This document shows positions 1-6,206 of a stretch of 14,544 nucleotides of DNA, piece by piece. Position 1 is the stretch's first letter. Every line of letters begins with the position of its first letter. The notes beneath the pieces were generated by a model that was given only the letters and a program-made list of their open reading frames with translations, had not been told where the DNA came from and searched no databases. This DNA is from Verrucomicrobiota bacterium (lineage in GTDB: Bacteria; Verrucomicrobiota; Verrucomicrobiia; Chthoniobacterales; UBA10450): positions 1-14,544 of the forward strand of contig QHNB01000227.1 in the NCBI GenBank assembly GCA_003217965.1. Reading direction: 5' to 3'. Made by a program: the position numbers and the translations under genes.

Positions 1-307
1 AACGATCGCTCGATGGAATTTCACCAGGCTCAATCTTGATCGCGCGCGGTGGACAGATGAACTCGCATAATTGACAAGCGACGCAGCGGACACGGCCATC
101 CTCGTCCCGTACCAGCGCGGGCGCGCCGCGATAATAGTCTGGCATCTTAGTATCCAGGGTCTGCTCCGGGTATTGCACTGTCACCTTAGTGCGACCGAGC
201 AGCATGTTTTTGAAATGGTTGAGAGTGATGGCCATGCCGCCGACGATCGCGGGCAGATAAAGACGCTCGGACCAACTCAGTTTTGGTCGTGGGACAGCAA
301 TGGCCAT
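1..307 (-). CDS. nuoI: NADH-quinone oxidoreductase subunit I, N-terminal part (cut by left edge)
   Basis: NuoI is the ferredoxin-like subunit of complex I. It carries electrons through two [4Fe-4S] clusters (N6a, N6b) from the peripheral arm toward the quinone site. About 102 residues are visible, beginning MAIAVPRPKLSW at an ATG at 307; an in-frame stop at 314-316 just upstream fixes the 5' limit. A hydrophobic N-terminal stretch (about residues 17-29) is followed by the first cluster motif, with cysteines at 75, 78, 81 and 85 in CVACQLCEFICP. The second cluster motif lies beyond the window. It follows nuoH by 96 bp, in which I see nothing notable. The family assignment is very secure; only the 3' part is missing. 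Confidence 0.95.
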   Translation of the reverse strand, partial: MAIAVPRPKLSWSERLYLPAIVGGMAITLNHFKNMLLGRTKVTVQYPEQTLDTKMPDYYRGAPALVRDEDGRVRCVACQLCEFICPPRAIKIEPGEIPSSDR

Positions 308-403
308 GGCAGATCAAGAATTGATAGGATAAGAAAAGAGAACAATTCGGAACGCGAAAGCGATTGCCGCTCGTTTGGTTTGTTTTCGTGTTCCTGATTC
401 ATT

Positions 404-1474
404 CTAAGCGTTGGGTAAGCTGATAATACCCGCCATCAAAAAGATGTTTCCGAGAGCGATCTCAAAAAAGAAAACCCACCCCAAGCGCATCAGTTGATCG
501 TAGCGAAAGCGCGGCAGGGTGAAGCGCACCCAAATGAAGACAAAAAGCAGCGCTGCGACTTTAGCGAAGAAAACAGCAATGTTAATCAAACCAAAAATCC
601 AGCCGCGCGATCCATCGGGTATGCCCGGGAAATGCCAGCCACCGAGAAAGAGTGTCACGATGATAGCGGAGCCGGTGATCATGGCGGCGTATTCGCCGAG
701 GAAAAAGAGGGCGAATTTCATCGAGCTGTATTCGGTGTGGTAACCGCCGACGAGTTCGGTTTCTGCTTCCGGCAAATCGAATGGCAACCGATTTGTTTCG
801 GCGAAAATGGCGATGGCAAAAACGATGAACGAGATCCAGAGCGGGACAGCCAAAAGCCATTTCACTGGATTCAGCCAATCACCCGCGAATGGAAAAAGCA
901 TCCAACCGTGATCGATTTGATACTGGACGACTCCGGTCAGACGGAGGTTGCCAACGAGCAGGAAAATGGGAATCACGGCAAGGCCGAGGGATAATTCGTA
1001 GGAAATCATCTGCGAACCCGACCGCACTCCGCCCAGGAACGGGTATTTCGAGTTCGATGCCCAACCTGCGATGACGATTCCATAGACGCCAAGCGACGCG
1101 ATCGCGAAAACAAACAGCACCCCGACGTTAATGTCAGCGATCACCATCGGGATTCCAAAGAGCGTGCTGCCAAATGGCACGACCGCAATGGTCGTAATCG
1201 CAGGCACCATGGCAAGGCAGGGTGCCAGCCAGTAATAGAATTTGTTCACGTGCGCCGGCGTCAGATCTTCCTTGAGTAAAAACTTGGCCGCGTCAGCAAT
1301 CGGTTGGAACAGGCCGGCTGGACCGACGCGATTGGGGCCGAGCCGATCCTGAATTAACGCACTTACGCGTCGCTCCGCGTAAACCGCGTATGAGACCATT
1401 GGCAAGATAACAAGAAAAACGATTGCGATGATCTTCAGCAGGGACGTGAAAATAAGAAAGGTAATCGGACTCAT
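404..1474 (-). CDS. nuoH: NADH-quinone oxidoreductase subunit H (membrane arm/quinone site)
   Basis: NuoH is the integral membrane subunit that joins the peripheral arm to the proton-pumping arm and helps form the quinone cavity. The protein is 356 residues, a normal length, with about eight or nine hydrophobic helices. Family hallmarks are AERRVSALIQDRLGPNRVG near residues 33-51 and the acidic loop EAETELVGGYHTEYSSMKFA near 236-255. I chose the ATG at 1474 (MSPITFLIF). A longer in-frame start at 1546 would add 24 polar residues encoded by what looks like intergenic repeat DNA, and families of this kind start close to the first helix. The gap to nuoG upstream is 117 bp, the largest inside the operon after nuoD. 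Confidence 0.95.
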   Translation of the reverse strand: MSPITFLIFTSLLKIIAIVFLVILPMVSYAVYAERRVSALIQDRLGPNRVGPAGLFQPIADAAKFLLKEDLTPAHVNKFYYWLAPCLAMVPAITTIAVVPFGSTLFGIPMVIADINVGVLFVFAIASLGVYGIVIAGWASNSKYPFLGGVRSGSQMISYELSLGLAVIPIFLLVGNLRLTGVVQYQIDHGWMLFPFAGDWLNPVKWLLAVPLWISFIVFAIAIFAETNRLPFDLPEAETELVGGYHTEYSSMKFALFFLGEYAAMITGSAIIVTLFLGGWHFPGIPDGSRGWIFGLINIAVFFAKVAALLFVFIWVRFTLPRFRYDQLMRLGWVFFFEIALGNIFLMAGIISLPNA

Positions 1475-1591
1475 TTCAGCGCTGCCAGCTTTGCCGTGCC
1501 GTGATCGTGAACCCAGCAAAATCCTCTCGATCTTCAGGCCTGGCAAAAGGCTTCGCGAAATGTTTCGCTTCCCTCAGCATGACAGCGCCGG
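1475..1591 (-). repeat. Intergenic region resembling a degenerate dispersed repeat
   Basis: This is the 117-bp gap between the nuoG stop and the nuoH start. Read on the minus strand it begins, at about 1584, with TGTCATGCTGAGGGAAGCG. This closely resembles the GTCAT-CTGAG-GAAGCGAAG motif I recall from dispersed intergenic repeats in several soil phyla. A small perfect inverted repeat GCGAAA-CA-TTTCGC follows, then a GCCT/AGGC hairpin candidate, then a GC-rich tail running to the nuoH start. No second terminal arm is visible, so it would be a partial or decayed copy. There is no other copy in this window; the repeat call rests on motif resemblance only. Confidence 0.4.
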
Positions 1592-3322
1592 TTATTTCGG
1601 GGCCCGCTTCATTTCTCGTTCAAAAACTTTTTCATCGACTGGCTCGCCTGGCGGCAGGGGAGTCGTCGTGCCTTCGGGTGTCGGTATGAGCTTCAAGCCC
1701 AGCTCGCCAATTTTACTCAGGCTCAATCCGTCGAACTCCGGAATGGAGCCCGCCATTTGCTTAAAAACATCTTCAATTGTGTAAATCCCATTACTGCCGG
1801 TAATCGCTTGACTGAGATCGCGCAAAATTTCCCAGTCGTCCCGGGCGTCGCCGGGCGAACGGACCGCGCGATTCAATCGCTGTAGACGACCGCGACCGTT
1901 GATCATTGAGCCTCGCTTTTCCGCGTAAGCTGCCGCTGGAAACAGCGCTGTCGCATGAGGGGTGGCGGCGTTGTGCAAAATGCTCATCATGACGAACGAG
2001 GGCAATTGCTTCAGTTGATCCACTGTAATTCCGAATTCCGTCGGATCTTCACCTAGGGCGATCAACGCTTTAATTCGACCACCTGCGACACCTTCGGCGA
2101 TTCGTTTCAGGTGCGTGCCGGGTTCGGCATCTAATCCGAGAATTATCTTTGCGCCATTGACGTTTGGATTGCGGTCTCGGCTTAACAAGATGTCGTCACC
2201 GGTATCCTGACGCGGCACCACGTCGATAAGAGAGACGCTCAACTGATGCGCCAATTGCGACGTGAGCCACAGTTCTTCATTCGTCATCCGAGCCGATGCG
2301 ACAATGGCGATGTCCCAACCGTTAAAGTGCTTTAGCTGGAGGGCTGTGTATTCGATCGCCTTTTTCCAGTCAGTGGCTTCCAACTTAGTACCATCGAAAA
2401 TTGCCGGTTCCAACAAGCGATCGGTCGAAGTGAGATATTCAAAATTCAGACGGCCATAATCGCACATCCAAACTGAATTCACGGCAGAGTTTTCGCGTGG
2501 GGTTTGCCGGTAAATCACATCCTCACGCGAGCCAATGATCATATTGCAACCAGTGGCGCAGCTGGTGCAGACGCTTTTTGTCTCTTTCAAAAACCAAACT
2601 CGCATTTCAAATCGGAAATGCGAAGAGGTGAGCGCGCCGACCGGGCAAATATCAACCGTGTTCAGCGAATAATTGTTTTCCAGGCGTCGGCCGGGATGGG
2701 CAGTGAGAATAGTGTGACTGCCGCGATCGACAAAGCCGAGCACGTCATCCTTGGCAATTTCCTGACAGAAACGAACGCAACGCGAGCAGAGAATGCAGCG
2801 TTCGTCATCGAGTGTAACGCGCGGTCCGATTTCCACCCGTTTCGGTTTTTTGACTTTATTTTCCAGAAAACGCGAATCGGCGCGGCCATATTCGACGCTA
2901 AATTCCTGCAATCGACATTCCCCAGCCTGATCGCAGATGGGACAGTCGAGCGGATGATTAATCAGCAAAAACTCCATCACCCCACGACGGCACTCCTCGG
3001 CCAGCGGCGAATTGGTGCGAATGCCCATTCCTTCGGAAACGTCTTGCGCGCAGGAAATTTGCGGGCGTGGCATCCAATTGATGATTGGTTTGGCATCTGA
3101 GCCCAGTTCCGGTTTGCGATCGGGCCCCATCCTGGGCATGCCCATTTCGATCAGACACATCCGGCAATTGCCGGGTGAGCTTAGTTTGGGATGGTAGCAA
3201 TAGCGCGGAATGTAGGCCCCGGCCTGGGCACACGCTTCGATCATGCGAGTTCCTTTGGGAAACTGATGCCACACACCATCAATCTGCACATTCACTAATG
3301 GCGGCGAATTTAAATCGGGCAT
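1592..3322 (-). CDS. nuoG: NADH-quinone oxidoreductase subunit G, short form
   Basis: NuoG is the large iron-sulfur subunit of the complex I electron-input arm. The N-terminal region (residues 1-100) is a [2Fe-2S] ferredoxin domain with cysteines 42, 53, 56 and 91. His123 with Cys127, 130 and 136 (HPLDCPICDQAGEC) binds cluster N5. Cys176, 179, 182 and Cys226 form the N4 motif. Cys252, 255, 259 and 287 keep the CxxCxxxCx27C signature of the extra cluster N7, which many complex I enzymes have lost. The remaining part resembles a molybdopterin-oxidoreductase fold but stops at 576 residues, well short of the roughly 780-900 of Thermus or E. coli, so its C-terminal subdomains are reduced. The ATG at 3322 lies five bases from an inverted repeat, and the leader there is pyrimidine-rich with no ribosome-binding site. 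Confidence 0.95.
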   Translation of the reverse strand: MPDLNSPPLVNVQIDGVWHQFPKGTRMIEACAQAGAYIPRYCYHPKLSSPGNCRMCLIEMGMPRMGPDRKPELGSDAKPIINWMPRPQISCAQDVSEGMGIRTNSPLAEECRRGVMEFLLINHPLDCPICDQAGECRLQEFSVEYGRADSRFLENKVKKPKRVEIGPRVTLDDERCILCSRCVRFCQEIAKDDVLGFVDRGSHTILTAHPGRRLENNYSLNTVDICPVGALTSSHFRFEMRVWFLKETKSVCTSCATGCNMIIGSREDVIYRQTPRENSAVNSVWMCDYGRLNFEYLTSTDRLLEPAIFDGTKLEATDWKKAIEYTALQLKHFNGWDIAIVASARMTNEELWLTSQLAHQLSVSLIDVVPRQDTGDDILLSRDRNPNVNGAKIILGLDAEPGTHLKRIAEGVAGGRIKALIALGEDPTEFGITVDQLKQLPSFVMMSILHNAATPHATALFPAAAYAEKRGSMINGRGRLQRLNRAVRSPGDARDDWEILRDLSQAITGSNGIYTIEDVFKQMAGSIPEFDGLSLSKIGELGLKLIPTPEGTTTPLPPGEPVDEKVFEREMKRAPK

Positions 3323-3327
3323 ATGTA

Positions 3328-3348
3328 AGGAAATCAGGAACGCAGGAA
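3328..3348 (+). repeat. Left 21-bp inverted repeat of the GxxExxY cassette
   Basis: Purine-rich on the plus strand, with core CAGGAACGCAGGAA preceded by AGGAAAT. The core itself is two CAGGAA units separated by CG. It pairs with 3750-3770 at 20 of 21 positions. It sits between the GxxExxY stop and the nuoG start, so in the mRNA it forms the pyrimidine-rich nuoG leader. Confidence 0.8.
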
Positions 3349-3351
3349 CAA

Positions 3352-3777
3352 TTAACGCTGGAGATCGGAAGCTTCGAACGCCCGCTCCCGGCGGACACGC
3401 TTCACTGTAAGTGGCATTGTCGCAAAATTTAGAATCAAACCATCTGCAAGGCCGGTCGCCTTCAAGTAACTCCGCACGATTGCAGAGTGCACATTGTCGA
3501 CGGCTTCGACAGCCTTGAGTTCAACGATGATTTTCTCCTCAACTAGGAAATCGAGCCGGTGTTCGCCAATCTGGTGATCGCGATAGAAAAGAGGAATAGG
3601 CGTCTGTCGAACAAAGGCTACACCACGCAAAGCAAACTCTACTGCGAGTGCCTGCTCATAAACTGATTCGAGAAAACCCGGTCCGAGCTCCCGGTGCACC
3701 TCGACCGCAGCTCCAATAATGCAGCGGGTTATGTCCGAATCCCGTAAAATTCCTGCGTTCCTGCTTTCCTCAGCCAT
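3352..3777 (-). CDS. GxxExxY family protein (PD-(D/E)XK nuclease-like fold)
   Basis: A 141-residue protein named after its signature, here GFLESVY at residues 34-40 within the typical context HRELGPGFLESVYEQAL. A second conserved block, HRLDFLVEEKIIVELKAVE (about 73-91), has Asp76 followed by Glu86-Leu-Lys88. This is the D...E-x-K arrangement of PD-(D/E)XK-like nucleases, so catalytic residues are retained. The biological role of the family is not established as far as I know. The ATG at 3777 lies two bases after the nuoEF stop codon; the frame stays open further upstream, but only inside nuoEF. Codons 4-9 (ESRNAG) are written in the right inverted repeat. It has no known link to complex I, so I read it as an inserted passenger that keeps the operon transcribed through. 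Confidence 0.85.
   Translation of the reverse strand: MAEESRNAGILRDSDITRCIIGAAVEVHRELGPGFLESVYEQALAVEFALRGVAFVRQTPIPLFYRDHQIGEHRLDFLVEEKIIVELKAVEAVDNVHSAIVRSYLKATGLADGLILNFATMPLTVKRVRRERAFEASDLQR
3750..3770 (-). repeat. Right 21-bp inverted repeat of the GxxExxY cassette
   Basis: On the minus strand it reads AGGAAAG followed by CAGGAACGCAGGAA, one mismatch from the left repeat. It overlaps the start of the GxxExxY coding sequence (codons about 3-9). In the transcript the two arms could pair across the gene. Confidence 0.8.
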
Positions 3778-3779
3778 AT

Positions 3780-5765
3780 TTAGATTATCCCGGCACGGCC
3801 GGCTTTTTCCCAACCCGGGTCGTGCGCGAGCGGAGTGACGGGAATTTTGGTTTTGGCTATCAATTCCTCCGGAGTCAATTCCGGCGGCAATGGCGGCGGG
3901 GCGGATTTCTGGGCATGAGCGGCGAAATCCTCCGGGAATTTTTCGACGAAGCTCTGGGTGGGCCAGGCGCAAGCTTCCCCGAAAGCGCAGATGGTCCGGC
4001 CGGCGATGTTGTCGCCGATCGATTTCAGCGTGGCCGGGTCCTGTACCACACCTCCACCCTTTAACATTCGGTCGGTGATTTTTTTCATCCACAGCGAACC
4101 CTCGCGGCACGGCGTACATTGGCCGCACGATTCGTGAGCATAAAACTCGTTAATGTTGTTGAGCGCCCAAACCATGTCGCGGGAATCATCCAGGACGATA
4201 ACCCCGCCGGAACCGGCCATCGACCCGGCCGCGGCAAGGGAATCAAAATCCATCGGGATTTGATCAAGAAAGATTTCGCGCTCAGCCATCGAACCGTCGG
4301 CCTGTTTCAGCTTTAATTTAAATCGTTCATCCGCGCGCAAGACCTTGGCTGAACTCCCGCCGGGAATGACGGCTTTGAGTTGCCGCCCGAATTTCATTCC
4401 GCCAGCCATGTCGTAAATCAGCTGACCCATGGTCACGGCGCCGACTTCAATTTCAAAATAACCTGGCCGCACGACGTCCCCGCTGACGCAGACAATCCGG
4501 GTCCCGGTGTTGTTAGGTCGGCCGAGCTTCGCGTATTCTCCGCCGCCGATGGCGATGATGTGCTTTACGTGGCAAAGCGTCTCAACATTGTTAACTATCG
4601 TCGGACACATATAGAGACCGAGCACGGCGGGAAAATAAGGCGGTTTGATCCGAGGATAAGCGCGTTTGCCTTCGAGTGACTCGATCAGCCCTGTCTCCTC
4701 GCCGCAAATGTAGGCGCCGGCACCGCGATAAGTATAAACCTCAACACTAAAATCCGTTCCGAGGATATTCCGGCCGAGAAAGCTTTTCGCGCGCGCTTCT
4801 TCGATCGCTCGATCGAGGACTTTGGCCCCTTCAGGAAATTCCCCCCGTATATAAATGTAAGCAGTTCGCGCATTCAGCGCGAAACAGGAGATTAGAATAC
4901 CTTCGAGTAACTGATGCGGATCCTGGTGAATGATATAGCGGTCTTTGAATGTGCCCGGTTCCGATTCATCCGCGTTGCAAATCAGATAAACCGGCTTCTT
5001 CTCGTCTGGCTTGATGAAGCTCCATTTGACCCCGCACGGAAAACCGGCTCCGCCGCGTCCGCGCAAGCCGGAGGTTTTGACTTCGTTTACGATTTGCTCG
5101 CGCGACATTGTGACGGCCTTACGCAATTGCTCGTAACCGCCGTCGCGCAAATAGCAGTCGATGTCAGTAGTCCAACCTTCGCGACCGATGTTTTTAAAAA
5201 CGAGTCGGTGTTCGAGTGGATGAACTGATTGCGCCTTGAGACCGTCCGCTGGCCGATTGGACAGAATTTGCTCGACGGTTTCCGGCAGAATGTTCTCGCG
5301 CAGCTCGTCGTTCACCATGCAAACAGGTGCGGTGCCGCAACTGGCGAGGCATTCGACAAACTCAATGCTGAAATTTCGATCCGGGCTGACCGACACCGGA
5401 TTGTGCATTCCCTCCGAGTTGTAGTGCGGTTTAATCCCAGTTCGTGCGCAGAGATTTTCCATAAGCCGGTAACTTCCGGCCATGGCACAGCTCAAAGTTC
5501 GGCAGACGCGAATGTGCGTTTTGCCGGTCCGCTGCTGGCGCAGCATTGGATAAAATGTGACCAGCTCCAGAATATTAATCGGTTCCAATCCAAGTTTGGC
5601 GGAAATGGCATAGACCGCCTCATCGCTAATGAACCCGAAATGTTCCTGCCAAAGGTGCAGTAATGGAAGCGCAGCGCTGCGTTTCCGGTCAGGGGGATAA
5701 TGGCTGATCGCGGCATCCATTTCCCCGTCGACTTCCGATGGAATTTTCGTTACCGTCGAATTCAC
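3780..5765 (-). CDS. nuoEF: NADH-quinone oxidoreductase subunits E and F fused in one polypeptide
   Basis: This 661-residue protein joins NuoE and NuoF, the NADH-oxidising tip of complex I. Residues about 15-170 are the thioredoxin-like NuoE part with [2Fe-2S] ligands Cys88, Cys93, Cys139 and Cys143 (CRTLSC, CLASC). Residues about 185-610 are NuoF. They carry the FMN/NADH-site glycine-rich loop GLRGRGGAGFPCGVKW (233-248), the segment NADESEPGTFKDR and the N3 [4Fe-4S] ligands Cys547, 550, 553 and 593 (ESCGQCTPCREG). The tail after 610 is proline-rich. The reading frame is continuous through the junction. The first codon here is GTG at 5765. The ATG at 5720 (MDAAISHYPP) is a serious alternative because GGGGA precedes it closely. 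The upstream lipoprotein is in the same frame, separated by its TAG and four codons. Confidence 0.93.
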   Translation of the reverse strand: MNSTVTKIPSEVDGEMDAAISHYPPDRKRSAALPLLHLWQEHFGFISDEAVYAISAKLGLEPINILELVTFYPMLRQQRTGKTHIRVCRTLSCAMAGSYRLMENLCARTGIKPHYNSEGMHNPVSVSPDRNFSIEFVECLASCGTAPVCMVNDELRENILPETVEQILSNRPADGLKAQSVHPLEHRLVFKNIGREGWTTDIDCYLRDGGYEQLRKAVTMSREQIVNEVKTSGLRGRGGAGFPCGVKWSFIKPDEKKPVYLICNADESEPGTFKDRYIIHQDPHQLLEGILISCFALNARTAYIYIRGEFPEGAKVLDRAIEEARAKSFLGRNILGTDFSVEVYTYRGAGAYICGEETGLIESLEGKRAYPRIKPPYFPAVLGLYMCPTIVNNVETLCHVKHIIAIGGGEYAKLGRPNNTGTRIVCVSGDVVRPGYFEIEVGAVTMGQLIYDMAGGMKFGRQLKAVIPGGSSAKVLRADERFKLKLKQADGSMAEREIFLDQIPMDFDSLAAAGSMAGSGGVIVLDDSRDMVWALNNINEFYAHESCGQCTPCREGSLWMKKITDRMLKGGGVVQDPATLKSIGDNIAGRTICAFGEACAWPTQSFVEKFPEDFAAHAQKSAPPPLPPELTPEELIAKTKIPVTPLAHDPGWEKAGRAGII

Positions 5766-5777
5766 AAGTCGACCAGG

Positions 5778-6050
5778 CTATTTCTGCAGCGTGCTCGATT
5801 TAGCGACGACTTTATCGTCTTTGAACAAAACCGTGACCGAGCCGTTGGCTTGGTGGTAAGCGTAAGTGGTTCGCTTCAGTAGCAGAAAATCCTTCGTGTC
5901 GACGTTCGTGGGCGGGCCAAGGATGGATTCGACCTGTTTCTTACTCATGCCTTCAGTGATCTGATCGACATTTGCCTGGGTGAGTCGCTGATTGGAGCAG
6001 CCAAGCAACAGCATCGCGATCAGAACCGAGATGATTTGTAGCTGCTTCAT
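5778..6050 (-). CDS. Small lipoprotein with BamE/SmpA-like domain
   Basis: A 90-residue predicted lipoprotein. A basic start (MKQ), a hydrophobic core and the lipobox LLGC place the lipidated cysteine at residue 18. The mature part contains VDQITEGMSKKQVESILGPP (28-47), the helix-turn typical of BamE/SmpA/OmlA domains, then a short beta-rich region ending FKDDKVVAKSSTL. BamE proteins assist outer-membrane protein insertion, but many short relatives have unknown roles, so I do not assign bamE. The ATG at 6050 follows the upstream fragment's TAG after one base, and its stop is 12 bp before nuoEF. Its place inside a complex I operon is unusual. A longer upstream start at 6095 would spoil the signal peptide. 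Confidence 0.8.
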   Translation of the reverse strand: MKQLQIISVLIAMLLLGCSNQRLTQANVDQITEGMSKKQVESILGPPTNVDTKDFLLLKRTTYAYHQANGSVTVLFKDDKVVAKSSTLQK

Positions 6051-6051
6051 A

Positions 6052-6206
6052 CTATTGCGTCCCGAGATTCGTCTCTTTCCCGTCAACCTCGTCATTCCTG
6101 AACGTGATCATGGCGAATTGTTTTCCATCCTCGAAACGCCATGTTGTCTTTTGAAGATAAGCATATCCTTCGTTTCGATCGATATCGGCGGCCCGAGCAT
6201 TTTCAT
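6052..6206 (-). pseudogene. Truncated, frameshifted duplicate of the BamE-like lipoprotein
   Basis: An ATG overlapping the nuoD stop (ATGA, at 6206) opens a frame reading MKMLGPPISIETKDMLIFKR. This matches SILGPPTNVDTKDFLLLKR of the neighbouring lipoprotein at 10 of 19 positions. The match then moves to another frame, reading TTWRFEDGKQFAMITFRNDE, which lines up without gaps against TTYAYHQANGSVTVLFKDDK; one missing base near CAAAAGACAACATGG (about 6140-6154) explains the shift. With that base restored, the product would be 51 residues, lacking the signal peptide and the first half of the domain. The second frame stops at TAG, one base before the lipoprotein start. Either a tandem duplication decayed here or an assembly error broke a short real gene. 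Confidence 0.6.

Larger units (their letters stand above)
3328..3770. mobile_element. Putative non-autonomous cassette carrying a GxxExxY gene, bounded by inverted repeats
   Basis: The 443-bp segment between nuoEF and nuoG is bounded by 21-bp inverted repeats (3328-3348 and 3750-3770) that match at 20 of 21 positions. Almost its whole length is one reading frame, whose stop lies just inside the left repeat. Just outside the repeats are similar octamers: CATATGTA at 3320-3327, directly adjacent, and CATATTTA at 3775-3782, four bases away. They match at 7 of 8 positions and could be a target-site duplication, although both also contain start codons read on the minus strand. No transposase is encoded, so the segment would have to be moved by an outside enzyme or be an old remnant. 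The repeats are plainly visible; mobility is an inference. Confidence 0.45.

Noticed and set aside
387..396. Ten-base match (AATCAGGAAC on the minus strand) to part of the GxxExxY cassette repeat, just after the nuoH stop
   Set aside because: It lacks the CG-CAGGAA second half and any partner arm. A ten-base match found by eye is too weak to call another repeat copy.
71..994. Plus-strand open frames opposite nuoI and nuoH (and similar long antisense frames over nuoG, nuoD and others)
   Set aside because: They mirror strongly conserved genes on the other strand, show no family motifs and arise from GC-rich codon use.
1475..1546. Longer nuoH start adding 24 residues
   Set aside because: The added residues are polar, are encoded in repeat-like DNA and precede the normal family start MSPITFLIF.
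3778..4128. Upstream extension of the GxxExxY frame into nuoEF
   Set aside because: It lies antiframe inside a well-supported nuoF domain, and the family start context fits the ATG at 3777.
5763..5780. Stop-codon readthrough that would join the lipoprotein to NuoEF (same frame, TAG plus four codons)
   Set aside because: There is no recoding signal, and a lipidated signal peptide on NuoE makes no biological sense for a cytoplasmic subunit.
6140..6160. Programmed -1 frameshift joining the two frames of the lipoprotein duplicate
   Set aside because: The site does not have the X-XXY-YYZ slippery form, and the product would lack a signal peptide. Decay or a sequencing error is simpler.
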